From Turicimonas muris (GTDB lineage: Bacteria; Pseudomonadota; Gammaproteobacteria; Burkholderiales; Burkholderiaceae_F): 64,000 bases of DNA. Position numbers and translations under genes: made by a program. The stretch lies in assembly GCF_002221595.1 (NCBI RefSeq), contig NZ_NHMP01000002.1, forward strand, positions 62,001 through 126,000, in the 5' to 3' direction. The stretch's first letter is position 1. Each line of letters begins with the position of its first letter. Positions 1-8,276 of this stretch are shown in pieces. The notes under the pieces are model-generated. The model was not told the origin of the DNA. It did not search any database and was given only the letters and a program-made list of their open reading frames with translations.

Positions 1-510
1 GCCCAACCGCATTCCACCTACTGGCTGGTCGTCAACCATCTAAGATACCCGACCCGCGATACGCCTGATAAAGACGGCTCTACTATTGCCAATATGGCCT
101 CTCTTGGGGCGGTTATTGAAGGCGCAACACTTGACGACTTAGCCAAGAAGACAGGAATGGATCCAGCAAAGCTTAAGGCTTCCGTTGATGAATATAACAA
201 AGTAGCAAGCGGCAAAATTGAAAAAGATAAATACGGCTTTGTTGCTAACAACAAAGAAGATAAACCTATGACTGAAGGTCCTTGGTATGCCGTTAAGAAG
301 GTTCCTACTGTCCACCACACCATGGGCGGCCTGAAGATCAATACACAGACTCAGGTTCTTGATATAGCCGGAAAACCAATTCCAGGACTTTATGCAGCCG
401 GCGAAGTCACAGGCGGTATTCACGGAGCTAACCGTCTTGGCGGAAATGCTATTGCCGACATCTTTACCTTCGGACGACAAGCAGGTAAAGTAGCAGCAAC
501 TGCACAATAA
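1..510 (+). CDS. Flavocytochrome c / fumarate reductase-like flavoprotein, C-terminal part (cut by window edge)
   Basis: The frame is open from base 1, so only about the last 169 residues are present. This is the C-terminal half of an FAD_binding_2 flavoprotein of the soluble fumarate/urocanate reductase type. The segment VHHTMGGLKIN carries the conserved His-Thr-Met-Gly-Gly motif of the active-site and flavin region. The end reads GLYAAGEVTGGIHGANRLGG, the classic FAD-binding signature, then a short AT-rich tail. The enzyme would reduce an unsaturated carboxylate (fumarate or an analogue) in the periplasm. The actual substrate, signal peptide and any heme domain cannot be judged because the N-terminus is missing. 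A strong hairpin terminator follows 39 bases after the stop. Confidence 0.9.
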   Translation, partial: AQPHSTYWLVVNHLRYPTRDTPDKDGSTIANMASLGAVIEGATLDDLAKKTGMDPAKLKASVDEYNKVASGKIEKDKYGFVANNKEDKPMTEGPWYAVKKVPTVHHTMGGLKINTQTQVLDIAGKPIPGLYAAGEVTGGIHGANRLGGNAIADIFTFGRQAGKVAATAQ

Positions 511-548
511 AAGCAATAGTTACCTAGATTTGATTTGAGTTATTTTGG

Positions 549-576
549 CGCCCAAGAGAAATCTTGGGCGTTTTTT
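549..576 (+). terminator. Rho-independent terminator of the flavoprotein gene
   Basis: A perfect 9-bp stem (549-557 with 562-570) closed by a GAAA tetraloop is followed by six T. It ends the transcript of the flavoprotein gene. Confidence 0.9.
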
Positions 577-885
577 CTTAGAAAACCGTGCCAAAATAAA
601 TCAATCAGATATATTGAAAGACTCACGCCTTTGAAAAATGAATTTTCTGGAAATTCGCCATCCAAATTCTTCACAAATTTGCATCACAACGGCCGGAAAT
701 TGTTTTAAAAATTTCGATTTCTTTTCGATGAGTTGCAAAAAATCATCTATGCATAACTTTTACGGTGAGAATCCCTTGAGAAGACCGAACAATCGGCGCC
801 CCAGCTCAAATCGTAAAAAACCGTTTTAGATAAATGAGTTATAATGATAGTTTGTCTAAAGATATGTCGTTCATGGAGGAATTTA
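577..885. other. Intergenic stretch, probable promoter of the DUF1801 gene
   Basis: No convincing gene. A 63-codon frame at 638-829 has no ribosome-binding site and no recognisable similarity. A TATAAT hexamer at 840-845 lies 41 bases before the ATG at 886 and could be the -10 element, but I see no good -35 at the right distance. Confidence 0.4.
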
Positions 886-1608
886 ATGGAGCTCAAAGCC
901 ACGACTGTAGGAGGTTATCTTAGAGAATTACCTGCCGATCGGCGTGTTGCCATGGCTCGCGTCTGCAGTATGATTAGACGTTCGGCTAGAGGCGTCCGCG
1001 AAAGCATGAGATATGGGCTCGCTTTTTATGAACTTCATGGTCCTCTTTTCGCCCTTGAATCAACAGAAAAAACAATGACTCTCTTCATTGCCGAGCCTTC
1101 TGTTGTTGAAAACTATAAAGACAACGTTAAGGGGGTTTTGACTGACCGCAGTGCCATTTGTTTTGACGACCTTAACCGTATCCCGCTCGACAGCCTCGAA
1201 AAAATTGTTCGTGATTCCGTCGCTGCCAGAAGAGAACGCGTAAAAACTACCCCGGCGCCGACACAAAAAGAACTTCTTGAACTCTGGAAAATCACCGAGG
1301 AAGAAGCTAAGGCTCCTCCTCCCATTGTTCGTATTCCAATGGGCAAAGATGAGGAAGAAGTTCAGCAGGAAGTTAAGGTCGAGGTTGAAGAACCAGAAAA
1401 GCCTGTTGAAATCTTGAGAGCCCCGACCTTCAAGGATCCGGCAATGACCGCGAGTTCTCAGCCGAAGAACCCGGCTCTTAAAAAAGTTGCTGCTCCGGCA
1501 AAAAATCCTATTCGCAGAAGAGCCCCTAGAAAAGCTGCTGCGGCCGAAGACACAACACCAAAACCAAAGAGAACCAGAAGAACAAAAGCGAAGACAGATG
1601 AAGAATAA
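886..1608 (+). CDS. DUF1801-domain protein with a basic, histone H1-like tail
   Basis: 240 residues. I chose the ATG at 886 because GGAGG lies just upstream; the same frame opens 42 bases earlier without such a site. Residues 1 to about 115 resemble the DUF1801 (YdhG-like) fold: a helical start, then RYGLAFYELHGPLFAL and the MTLFIAEPSVVENYK strand-helix, ending in an EKIVRDSVAARRE helix. From about residue 150 the protein turns into an acidic then strongly basic Ala/Pro/Lys/Arg-rich tail, rich in KK, RRR and KPKRTRRTK-type repeats. Such tails are known from histone H1-like nucleoid proteins, so DNA binding is a reasonable inference. DUF1801 proteins have no settled function. Confidence 0.7.
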   Translation: MELKATTVGGYLRELPADRRVAMARVCSMIRRSARGVRESMRYGLAFYELHGPLFALESTEKTMTLFIAEPSVVENYKDNVKGVLTDRSAICFDDLNRIPLDSLEKIVRDSVAARRERVKTTPAPTQKELLELWKITEEEAKAPPPIVRIPMGKDEEEVQQEVKVEVEEPEKPVEILRAPTFKDPAMTASSQPKNPALKKVAAPAKNPIRRRAPRKAAAAEDTTPKPKRTRRTKAKTDEE

Positions 1609-1632
1609 AAAGTTGCATACTTTTTAAGCTTA

Positions 1633-1684
1633 AAAACTCTCGATTTCCCAAGGTAAGTTCGAACGGAAATCGAGAGTTTTTTTA
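1633..1684 (+). terminator. Rho-independent terminator after the DUF1801 gene
   Basis: A 16-bp inverted repeat (1633-1648 with 1665-1680) with a 16-base loop runs into a T tract. A matching A tract on the other side makes it potentially bidirectional. Confidence 0.85.
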
Positions 1685-1780
1685 TTGTGTATATTCTTTT
1701 CCTCATGGAACAATGGGGTAAGTGTCCGTTGTACTATTCACGTCTCTTTTTGTACTTTTTTTAATTCGTTTGTATTTACT

Positions 1781-1927
1781 ATGGACTCTCGAGAAAAGAA
1801 AAAACTCTGGAAGTGGCTCGTTGTCGCTGTGGCCTTGATTTTCTTTGCCTTTATGGCATTATTGCCCCTTCCTTGGGAGGAGGGCGATGATGTTCCGGCA
1901 CCGAATCCGAATATCACAAGTCCATGA
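1781..1927 (+). CDS. Small single-pass membrane protein, unknown
   Basis: 48 codons starting at the ATG at 1781. A charged N-terminus (DSREKKKLWK) precedes one hydrophobic helix (residues about 12-27) and an acidic, proline-rich C-terminus, as expected for a small inner-membrane protein with its N-terminus in the cytoplasm. The Shine-Dalgarno is poor, and a longer frame from 1685 is possible but unsupported. It sits just upstream of the cyd operon, so a role there is conceivable but unproven. I do not recognise the family. Confidence 0.45.
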   Translation: MDSREKKKLWKWLVVAVALIFFAFMALLPLPWEEGDDVPAPNPNITSP

Positions 1928-1947
1928 TCCCATTCAGAACATTTTTT

Positions 1948-1970
1948 CCTATTAGACTTATTGCAATAGG
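1948..1970. promoter_or_regulatory. Inverted repeat upstream of the cyd operon
   Basis: CCTATT and AATAGG arms separated by 11 bases lie about 55 bases before cydP. This is a possible operator for oxygen-dependent control of cytochrome bd, but it does not match the FNR or ArcA consensus. Confidence 0.25.
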
Positions 1971-2023
1971 TAATATAACGAATTGAAATTCATTGTTACA
2001 TTGGAACCTGTTTTTACCGCTTT

Positions 2024-2245
2024 ATGAAAAAGAACGATAAAAAGCTTATATGGGAGCTTTCTGCAGTCATCGGCTGCAAGCTTGCTATTATTGCCGCGAT
2101 ATGTTTTGTCTTCTTCGGGCCTGATACCAAAACCGAGCAGACTCCTGAAGCCGTAAGCGCAGGTATTCTTTCCAGAAATACTTCTACTAACACTTCTTTA
2201 ATTAATAACGAAAAAGGAGAGGGAATATGCTCTCAACAGAACTAG
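2024..2245 (+). CDS. cydP: Cytochrome bd oxidase small subunit CydP
   Basis: 73 residues, starting MKKNDKKLIWELSAVIG. A single transmembrane helix (about residues 14-31, rich in Ile, Ala and Phe) follows a positively charged N-terminus, which is the pattern of the betaproteobacterial CydP family usually encoded directly before cydA. The last 19 bases overlap the start of cydA, indicating translational coupling. The polar C-terminal half after residue 34 looks unstructured. The probable role is assembly or stability of the bd oxidase. The assignment rests on position, size and N-terminal pattern rather than a catalytic motif. Confidence 0.7.
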   Translation: MKKNDKKLIWELSAVIGCKLAIIAAICFVFFGPDTKTEQTPEAVSAGILSRNTSTNTSLINNEKGEGICSQQN

Positions 2246-3795
2246 TGGATCTGTCGCGCCTGCAGTTCGCGGCGACCGCGATGTATCACTACCTTTTTGT
2301 CCCACTAACCTTGGGTCTCTCGATGATTTTGGTAGCAATGGAAGCCTGCTACCTAAAGACCGGGAAACAAGTCTACAAAGACATGGTGAAATTCTGGGGC
2401 AAGTTATTTGGTATTAACTTTGCCTTGGGTGTCACAACCGGTATTACCATGGAGTTCCAATTTGGTACTAACTGGTCATACTATTCTCACTATGTAGGAG
2501 ACATTTTCGGTGCTCCTCTTGCTATTGAAGGCTTAATGGCTTTCTTCTTAGAGTCCACTTTCATCGGCCTATTCTTCTTCGGATGGGATAAGGTTAAGAA
2601 AGGTACTCACTTCTTATGCACAATCCTCATGGCATTAGGCTCCAACCTTTCCGCCTTGTGGATTCTCGTTGCTAACGGCTGGATGCAGTATCCTGCCGGT
2701 GCCAGCTTCTCTTATCAAACGATGCGTATGGAAATGAATGACTTCTTCGCAGTCATTCTTAGCCCATGGGCTCAAACAAAGTTCTTCCATACCATTACTG
2801 CCGGCTACGCTACCGGTGCTGCTTTCGTTTTGGCAATCTCCGCATGGTACTTGCTCAAAGGCCGTGACATTGACTTCGCAAAACGCAGCTTCCGTGTTGC
2901 TGCCTGCTTTGGCTTCTGTGCTTCATTGCTTGCCGCTTGGCAAGGTGACGAATCCGGCTATTTAGCAGCCCAAGACCAGCCGGCTAAGTTAGCCGCCATG
3001 GAAGGTATGTGGGAAACTGAACCTGCTCCGGCGGCAATGGCTTTAGTCGCTTTTGCTGATCCGGAAAAGCAAGAAAATACTTTTGAAATCAAAGTTCCTT
3101 ATCTCGCCGGTATTCTTGCAACCCGCAGCTTCGATAAGACAGTTCCGGGCCTTAAAGAAATCATCGCGGAAAACAAGGCTAAGGTTGCTAGCGGCGTAAT
3201 CGCTGTCGGCGCTCTTGAGCAGCTCAGAAAAGATCCGAATAACGCTGAAGTCAAAGCTCTCTTTGAACAGCACAAGAAAGATCTTGGCTTCGGACTCTTG
3301 ACTAAGAAATATCAGAACGACCCCGCTAAGGTTACTGAAGCAGATATACAAAAAGCTGCTAACGATTCCATCCCATACTCTATCGACGCAATGTTCTATG
3401 CATTCCGTTTGATGGCTGGTGTCGGCGTTGCTTTGATTTTCATCTTCGGTCTCTCTCTTTGGTATGCATACAAGAGAGTTATCGATAAGAAGCATTGGCT
3501 TCTTAAATTGGCCGTCATCTCCGTTCCATTACCCTGGCTTGCTTGCGAAGCAGGTTGGTTCGTTGCTGAATACGGCAGACAGCCATGGACAATTTGGGAA
3601 ATTCTCCCGACCCACTTGTCGGTTTCTTCCTTATCTGTGGGTTCAGTCTGGGGTTCGTTAGCCAGCTTGGTTATTCTTTATACCGGCTTGCTCATTGTTG
3701 AAGCTTGGTTGATGATTCGTTTCGCTAAATTAGGTCCTAGCTCTTTGGGAACAGGTGCCTATCACCACGAACAAGCTGCCAAGGCTGCCAAGTAA
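2227..3795 (+). CDS. cydA: Cytochrome bd ubiquinol oxidase subunit I
   Basis: 522 residues, the same length as the E. coli protein. It oxidises quinol and, with CydB, reduces oxygen to water in the inner membrane. His21 in AMYHYLFVPLTLGL matches the heme b595 ligand, and the Q-loop carries KLAAMEGMWETEPAP, with the Lys and Glu implicated in quinol binding. GRQPWTIWEILPT near the C-terminus is the family signature. The long Q-loop places it in the L-type subfamily. An AAAGGAGAGGG ribosome-binding site sits before the ATG inside the cydP reading frame. Expression under low oxygen is typical of the family. Confidence 0.98.
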   Translation: MLSTELVDLSRLQFAATAMYHYLFVPLTLGLSMILVAMEACYLKTGKQVYKDMVKFWGKLFGINFALGVTTGITMEFQFGTNWSYYSHYVGDIFGAPLAIEGLMAFFLESTFIGLFFFGWDKVKKGTHFLCTILMALGSNLSALWILVANGWMQYPAGASFSYQTMRMEMNDFFAVILSPWAQTKFFHTITAGYATGAAFVLAISAWYLLKGRDIDFAKRSFRVAACFGFCASLLAAWQGDESGYLAAQDQPAKLAAMEGMWETEPAPAAMALVAFADPEKQENTFEIKVPYLAGILATRSFDKTVPGLKEIIAENKAKVASGVIAVGALEQLRKDPNNAEVKALFEQHKKDLGFGLLTKKYQNDPAKVTEADIQKAANDSIPYSIDAMFYAFRLMAGVGVALIFIFGLSLWYAYKRVIDKKHWLLKLAVISVPLPWLACEAGWFVAEYGRQPWTIWEILPTHLSVSSLSVGSVWGSLASLVILYTGLLIVEAWLMIRFAKLGPSSLGTGAYHHEQAAKAAK

Positions 3796-3808
3796 GGAGG
3801 GTACATAA

Positions 3809-4948
3809 ATGTTAGATTATGAAGTACTAAAAGTTATATGGTGGTTGTTTATCGGGGTTCTCCTTGCCGGTTTCGCCATTATGGACGGCCAGGATATGGG
3901 TATCGGTACCTTATTGCCGTTCCTCGGAAAAAACGACGATGAAAAACGCATCATGATTAATGCCGTTGCCCCTCACTGGGACGGCAACCAGGTTTGGTTC
4001 ATTACCGGCGGCGGTGCTATTTTTGCTGCATGGCCGTTGATTTACGCAACATCCTTCTCCGGTTTCTACTGGGCAATGTTGTTGGTTCTCTTTGCTCTGT
4101 TCTTCAGACCAGTCGGTTTTGACTACAGAAGCAAAGTGGAAAACACCACTTGGAGAAGCACTTGGGACTGGTTGTTGTTCGTCGGCAGCGTTGTACCTCC
4201 TATCGTTTGCGGTGTGGCTTTCGGCAACCTCCTTCAGGGCGTTCCATTCCACTTCGACGATAACCTGCGCAGTTTCTATACAGGTTCTTTCTGGGCTCTT
4301 CTTAATCCGTTCGCTCTTCTCTGCGGCATTGTCTCTATCTGCATCTTCATTTCTCAGGGTGCAAATTACCTTGTCTTGAGATCAGTAGGAGATTTGCAAA
4401 GTAAAGCAGCCAAGTGCTCTCAGATTGCAGGTTTCCTCTATGCAGTCCTGTTCATCTTGGCAGGTATTTGGGTCTACTTCGGAATCAAGGGTTATGTCAT
4501 CACATCCGCCATTGATCCTGCAATGCTCCCAAATCCCCTCAACAAGACCGTTGAAATTCAAGACGGTGCCTGGTTTGCCAACTTTGCTAAGTATCCTGTG
4601 CTCTGGGTCCTTCCTGTTCTTGCTGTTGCAGGCGGTGTTCTCTCCTCCCTGTTTATCAGCGGCAAGAAAGCTGGTTGGGCCATCATCTGCTCTTCTTTAG
4701 CAATGATCGGTACAGTATTTACCCCGCTCGCAGCAATGTTCCCGTTCTTGATGCCGTCCTCAACAAACCTGGCTTCTTCTTTGACAGCCTGGGACTGCAC
4801 AAGCTCTCATACAACACTGTTCGTCATGTTCTGCGTTACTTTGATTTTCCTGCCGATTGTTCTTCTTTACACCGGCTGGGCTTACAAAGTATTGAGCGGC
4901 AAGCTTACACCGAAGGTTATCCAAGATAACTCTAAGAACTTGTACTAA
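3809..4948 (+). CDS. cydB: Cytochrome bd ubiquinol oxidase subunit II
   Basis: 379 residues, exactly the E. coli length, starting 13 bases after cydA behind an AAGGAGG site. Early GFAIMDGQDMGIGTLLPFLG and NAVAPHWDGNQVWFITGGGA are diagnostic CydB segments. About eight membrane helices. It forms the heterodimer with CydA and stabilises the hemes. A UUCG hairpin follows the stop before cydX. Confidence 0.98.
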   Translation: MLDYEVLKVIWWLFIGVLLAGFAIMDGQDMGIGTLLPFLGKNDDEKRIMINAVAPHWDGNQVWFITGGGAIFAAWPLIYATSFSGFYWAMLLVLFALFFRPVGFDYRSKVENTTWRSTWDWLLFVGSVVPPIVCGVAFGNLLQGVPFHFDDNLRSFYTGSFWALLNPFALLCGIVSICIFISQGANYLVLRSVGDLQSKAAKCSQIAGFLYAVLFILAGIWVYFGIKGYVITSAIDPAMLPNPLNKTVEIQDGAWFANFAKYPVLWVLPVLAVAGGVLSSLFISGKKAGWAIICSSLAMIGTVFTPLAAMFPFLMPSSTNLASSLTAWDCTSSHTTLFVMFCVTLIFLPIVLLYTGWAYKVLSGKLTPKVIQDNSKNLY

Positions 4949-4957
4949 TTAAGGGGC

Positions 4958-4973
4958 GAGCCCTTCGGGGCTC
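4958..4973 (+). promoter_or_regulatory. UUCG-tetraloop hairpin between cydB and cydX
   Basis: GAGCCC (4958-4963) and GGGCTC (4968-4973) enclose a TTCG loop, the hyperstable C(UUCG)G type. No T tract follows; instead a GAAGGAG ribosome-binding site for cydX comes next. It is more likely an RNA-processing or stability element than a terminator. Confidence 0.55.
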
Positions 4974-4988
4974 TCGAAGGAGTAAATA

Positions 4989-5075
4989 ATGATCTACTTT
5001 TTATGGTTGGCTTGCTTAGTTCTCATGATCTGGGGCTCAGCAAACTTCGCAACAAAGATCGATAACGATAAATAA
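4989..5075 (+). CDS. cydX: Cytochrome bd oxidase small subunit CydX
   Basis: 28 residues: MIYFLWLACLVLMIWGSANF followed by a short polar tail ending IDNDK. This matches the CydX/YbgT family, a one-helix subunit with conserved Tyr, Trp and Gly near these positions, packing against CydA. Preceded by GAAGGAG. Position directly after cydB supports the call. The gene is short enough to be missed by ordinary gene finders. Confidence 0.92.
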   Translation: MIYFLWLACLVLMIWGSANFATKIDNDK

Positions 5076-5085
5076 TTTGAAACGG

Positions 5086-5117
5086 GCCCGGTGCAAACCG
5101 GGCATTATTTTCTTTTT
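5086..5117 (+). terminator. Hairpin with T-rich tail between cydX and ybgE
   Basis: GCCCGG (5086-5091) pairs with CCGGGC (5098-5103) around a 6-base loop, followed by ATTATTTTCTTTTT. It could partly terminate after cydX and lower ybgE expression. Confidence 0.6.
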
Positions 5118-5126
5118 CAGATAAGA

Positions 5127-5393
5127 ATGAGAATACTTTCTTTTTTACTTGCATTAGCCATTGCCGGCACCATCATCGTATTTCCAAGAATCATTTCAAC
5201 GGATATGCACTCGGTTCCTCACGGCTGGTTGGTAGGCCTGATGTTAGGCATGAGCTTCTGCTTCGTCTACGGAGTTGGCTTTGTTCCAAACAACCGAATT
5301 CTAAGAGTGATTTTTTCTCCCTTAGTCGCCTGGCCTCTGGTAATCATTTGCGGAGGAGTTATCTTGGCTCAAAGTCCGATGAAGTTTTTCTAG
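5127..5393 (+). CDS. ybgE: Cyd operon protein YbgE
   Basis: 88 residues from the ATG at 5127; an upstream GTG at 5091 lies within the hairpin and is unlikely. It is a small membrane protein with three hydrophobic segments. The segment HGWLVGLMLGMSFCFVYGVG matches the YbgE family pattern of a His-Gly start, a helix and then a Gly-Val-Gly-Phe turn before PNNRILRVIFSP. YbgE genes are typically part of cyd operons and co-purify with the oxidase, without a defined activity. No clear Shine-Dalgarno is visible. Confidence 0.8.
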   Translation: MRILSFLLALAIAGTIIVFPRIISTDMHSVPHGWLVGLMLGMSFCFVYGVGFVPNNRILRVIFSPLVAWPLVIICGGVILAQSPMKFF

Positions 5394-5461
5394 ATACTTT
5401 CTGAACAAACAGCTGGCTGGAAAATCCTAAATCAATAGAATTCGAAAGCTCAATACACGAT

Positions 5462-5498
5462 GGCCGATTGGTAGCTACTACCAACCGACCAATTTTTC
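5462..5498 (+). terminator. Terminator of the cyd operon
   Basis: A 12-bp stem with two G-U pairs (5462-5473 with 5479-5490) and a 5-base loop is followed by AATTTTT. It closes the cyd transcript before the convergent membrane-protein gene. Confidence 0.75.
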
Positions 5499-5531
5499 AA
5501 TCTTTGATGCGTTTAAGTAAGTAACTGCTTA

Positions 5532-5972
5532 CTAGTATATTGGCATCGGCAGGCCATCCGACAATCTCAACCAGCCACGTATAATGCGGTAGCATACCCA
5601 AATACCCAGGACAATAAAACCGATGAACCATACGGCTAATCCAACAAGGATGAAAGCTAAGAAAAAGCCGACAACCCATACAAAGATAATCCACCAGAAC
5701 GCATACCAGAACGTTCTAATCTGCCAAGTAAAGTGACTGGCCAAGTAAGTACCTTGCACGTCACTTCTTTTGACGTAGTTAATGATGACAGCAATAATGG
5801 ACGGCCAACCGAATACGAATGCAGTGGCAATAGAGGCTCCGGAAAAAACTCCGAGCACAATGGAAAGGCCGTGCAGAAAATATACTATCTGCGTAACGGT
5901 AACTAAATTGCGAGGAACCTGATTAACCGGAAAATTCGGCTGCTGTTGGTCCATCACTTGATAATCGGACAT
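5532..5972 (-). CDS. DUF4870-like small membrane protein, full-length copy
   Basis: 146 residues with a short polar N-terminus (MSDYQVMDQQQPNFPVN) and about four hydrophobic helices, in the manner of DUF4870/Tic20-like small membrane proteins. Function unknown. The first 110 codons and 212 bases upstream are duplicated exactly at 8277-8818 on the far side of an IS1634-type element. The element inserted upstream, but because the target duplication is so long this copy still has its whole coding region and local leader. Its native upstream promoter beyond 8818 is now separated by the insertion, so expression may depend on the duplicated leader or the element. Confidence 0.75.
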   Translation of the reverse strand: MSDYQVMDQQQPNFPVNQVPRNLVTVTQIVYFLHGLSIVLGVFSGASIATAFVFGWPSIIAVIINYVKRSDVQGTYLASHFTWQIRTFWYAFWWIIFVWVVGFFLAFILVGLAVWFIGFIVLGIWVCYRIIRGWLRLSDGLPMPIY

Positions 5973-6184
5973 GGTTTACTCCATTAAATTCCAGGGTTCA
6001 TTAAACACCAAAAATATCACTTGCTTTCTTTTGGAAGGTATTTTTAGGAACGTGATTTTATTGACTCTGGAAAAGTTCGGAAATTGAATTAAATCAAAAC
6101 ATCCTCTCACAAAAACTGCGTCTGTCCCCGTCTTCAATGATTCGTAGCTGGGCGCCATTGTAGGCCTTATTTTTATTAATTCCT
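5643..6184. repeat. 542-bp direct repeat, copy 1 (left flank of the IS)
   Basis: Identical to 8277-8818 as far as I could compare; both ends of the identity coincide exactly with the ends of the IS (bases 6185 and 8276). It includes the 5' 330 bases of the membrane-protein gene and 212 bases upstream. Best read as the target-site duplication of the insertion. Confidence 0.92.
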
Positions 6185-8276
6185 CCTGAGTTTCAGAGAA
6201 TAAATTGAGGAAATTTTGTTATATCTATTGGGCCTCAATGTATCTCTAATTTTTCATTTTTTTATTCCTCGTAGTAGTAGTTCACTCGATAGAGAAGTAA
6301 CTGTTCAAATCTCCGGATAGCCCCAGTTTCCTTCTCAAGGTTGCTGCGGTTTCATAGTCCTCTAGCACCGGCATAGATACGGCTTTGCAGATGTTTTTTA
6401 CATCGTCTGAAATCCCTGTAGTTGCATAGACCGCCGGCAGTCTCTCTAATTTGATTCTTGTCGTCCTTAGTCCGTTGAGACTTTCCACGATCTTCTCTAT
6501 GGAAATTGGGGTCTGGTTGGATTTGAGCTTGTACTCGAGCAAACGCGAAATTACTAATGCGATATAACAACAAAGAAAATGACCGCGGATGTGTTGCTCA
6601 GTGCGCACATACACCGGTCGTGCTTCTAATTGACTTTTCAAGAGGCGGAAATTGCTCTCTATGTGCCAGAGCTCTCTGTAGATGCTTAGGATTTCCTCTA
6701 CAGGATCTTCCAGTGAAGTCTCTATCACATGCATTCCATCGAACTTCTCCTGCTCAACGATCTTTTCCTCGTCTAAACTCAAACTCTCTTTATCAATCTC
6801 AACGCGAACTAATCCCTTGCCTCCTTTTTTCATTTCCGCTGTGAAGGTAGAGGGACGGGTAACTAGCCCTATTGCTTTATCAATAAACTTTTGTCTATCG
6901 TGTCTGTCTTTATCAAAGCGCTTTTTAGAGAATGTAACGATGTACCTGCGCTTGAGCGTTCCTTTTTTTCTCTTATTTTTAGCTCGAGTTTCATAGGGCT
7001 TTAATATCTTCTCCAGCCGTTCTATCTCTGCAGGATTATCATGCTCCTTTGCAAACTCCGGATAACGATAGTTAACTTTGGTTTCAAGCGTGACCTCTTT
7101 GTACCAGTTTTCTTCCACAACCCCGTCATCATCGACCACGGTATATGAGATTCTTCCTTCCGGGCAAAGGGCAGCGGCCTTGACTTCCTCGGAAGCGCTT
7201 CTAATCTTCGATGAGAATACATAGTCGTGACCAAGCTCGACCAGGCAGTGAATGTTGGCCGTGTTGTTAAGGCCCCTATCGGCCACGACTACAAGTTTTT
7301 CAACCCCATAAGTTTTTTTCAATTCTTCTACAAAAGGAATCATCGTCGGAGATTCTCCCTGATTGCCTTTATAGAGTTTATAGCTGACTGGCAGTCCGTC
7401 TTTGTCAGCAGCTAAGGCCATAACTACCTGAACTTCATTAAATTTTTTATCTTTTGAGTAACCGAATTCTCGAAGACTGTCGGCTCGAATGCTTTCAAAG
7501 GCGTAAGTAGTAATGTCATAGAGGCACACTCGCGTGTCTCGTTGAGGATTTTGTTCTAAAAGCTTTTTATTCAGATATTTGATAATGGCTTCTTTATTAT
7601 CGCTGAGCAGATCTAAGCAATTGTAGTAATCGGAAAGGTTCTGCGGCCTAGCACCGAGATATGTGACTGGTACTAAGCGTTTGGTTTTAGCCTTTGACCA
7701 AGGGGATAAAATTCTTGTAAGACACAGTTGGCGGACAACTTCAGAAAAATCGAACTGAACGTTCGTACCATTTTTAAGATAAGTGAGCTTGTAAGGCAGT
7801 TTAAGTTCATTCCAAAGCCGACTTAAAACCACCAACCCAAGACCTCGTAACGCCGGCTTTTCTCCTTTTAAGCTCAGGCCGTCCTTAGCTTCTTTGAGAA
7901 GTTGATCTTTAATATTTTTATTTAAAACCATCCTTTGGTTTAGATCAGTTGCTGCAGCCTCACGATTAAGAGCTTCAACCTCGGCTTTAATTTTTTGTAT
8001 AGCAAGAGGGTCTGCCGCAAGCAGCATCTTCTCATTTCCACATTTGCGATAAATATTTTTCCGGGCTTGTCCTTTTTCATTTCTGTAGGAGGAAGCGATA
8101 TAGACACTTCGATTCCCCTCTTTATTAGAACTGTACATGACGTGGTAACGCATAAACCCCTCTCTATACTATTACCATTATTTTACTACATATAACCAAA
8201 AAAAGTCAAGAGAGATTTTCCTTTTATTTTCAGATAGTAATTATGAAAATAAGGGGGTTTCGGTATCAAACTCAGG
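6185..8276 (-). mobile_element. IS1634-type insertion sequence, complete
   Basis: 2092 bp bounded by 9-bp perfect terminal inverted repeats, CCTGAGTTT at 6185-6193 and AAACTCAGG at 8268-8276; similarity decays inward. It holds one intact transposase gene. It is flanked by 542-bp exact direct repeats. The IS1634 family (IS4 superfamily) is known to make unusually long and variable target duplications, which fits. Identity of the repeats suggests a recent insertion. Confidence 0.9.
6282..8153 (-). CDS. IS1634-family DDE transposase
   Basis: 623 residues, intact. Catalytic triad candidates are Asp213 in CLYDITTYAFES, Asp292 in VVVADRGLN and Glu499 in YRELWHIESNFRLLKS; the last is the Y-R-E-K signature of IS4-superfamily transposases. 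A long insertion rich in Lys and Arg between the second Asp and the Glu (residues about 390-420) is typical of the IS1634 subgroup. It would cut and paste the surrounding element. Read on the minus strand, in the same direction as the disrupted membrane-protein gene. Confidence 0.95.
   Translation of the reverse strand: MRYHVMYSSNKEGNRSVYIASSYRNEKGQARKNIYRKCGNEKMLLAADPLAIQKIKAEVEALNREAAATDLNQRMVLNKNIKDQLLKEAKDGLSLKGEKPALRGLGLVVLSRLWNELKLPYKLTYLKNGTNVQFDFSEVVRQLCLTRILSPWSKAKTKRLVPVTYLGARPQNLSDYYNCLDLLSDNKEAIIKYLNKKLLEQNPQRDTRVCLYDITTYAFESIRADSLREFGYSKDKKFNEVQVVMALAADKDGLPVSYKLYKGNQGESPTMIPFVEELKKTYGVEKLVVVADRGLNNTANIHCLVELGHDYVFSSKIRSASEEVKAAALCPEGRISYTVVDDDGVVEENWYKEVTLETKVNYRYPEFAKEHDNPAEIERLEKILKPYETRAKNKRKKGTLKRRYIVTFSKKRFDKDRHDRQKFIDKAIGLVTRPSTFTAEMKKGGKGLVRVEIDKESLSLDEEKIVEQEKFDGMHVIETSLEDPVEEILSIYRELWHIESNFRLLKSQLEARPVYVRTEQHIRGHFLCCYIALVISRLLEYKLKSNQTPISIEKIVESLNGLRTTRIKLERLPAVYATTGISDDVKNICKAVSMPVLEDYETAATLRRKLGLSGDLNSYFSIE

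Noticed and set aside
5976-6158. 60-codon minus-strand frame upstream of the DUF4870-like gene, repeated at 8610-8792
   Set aside because: No ribosome-binding site and no recognisable pattern; it is present twice only because the whole segment is duplicated with the IS.
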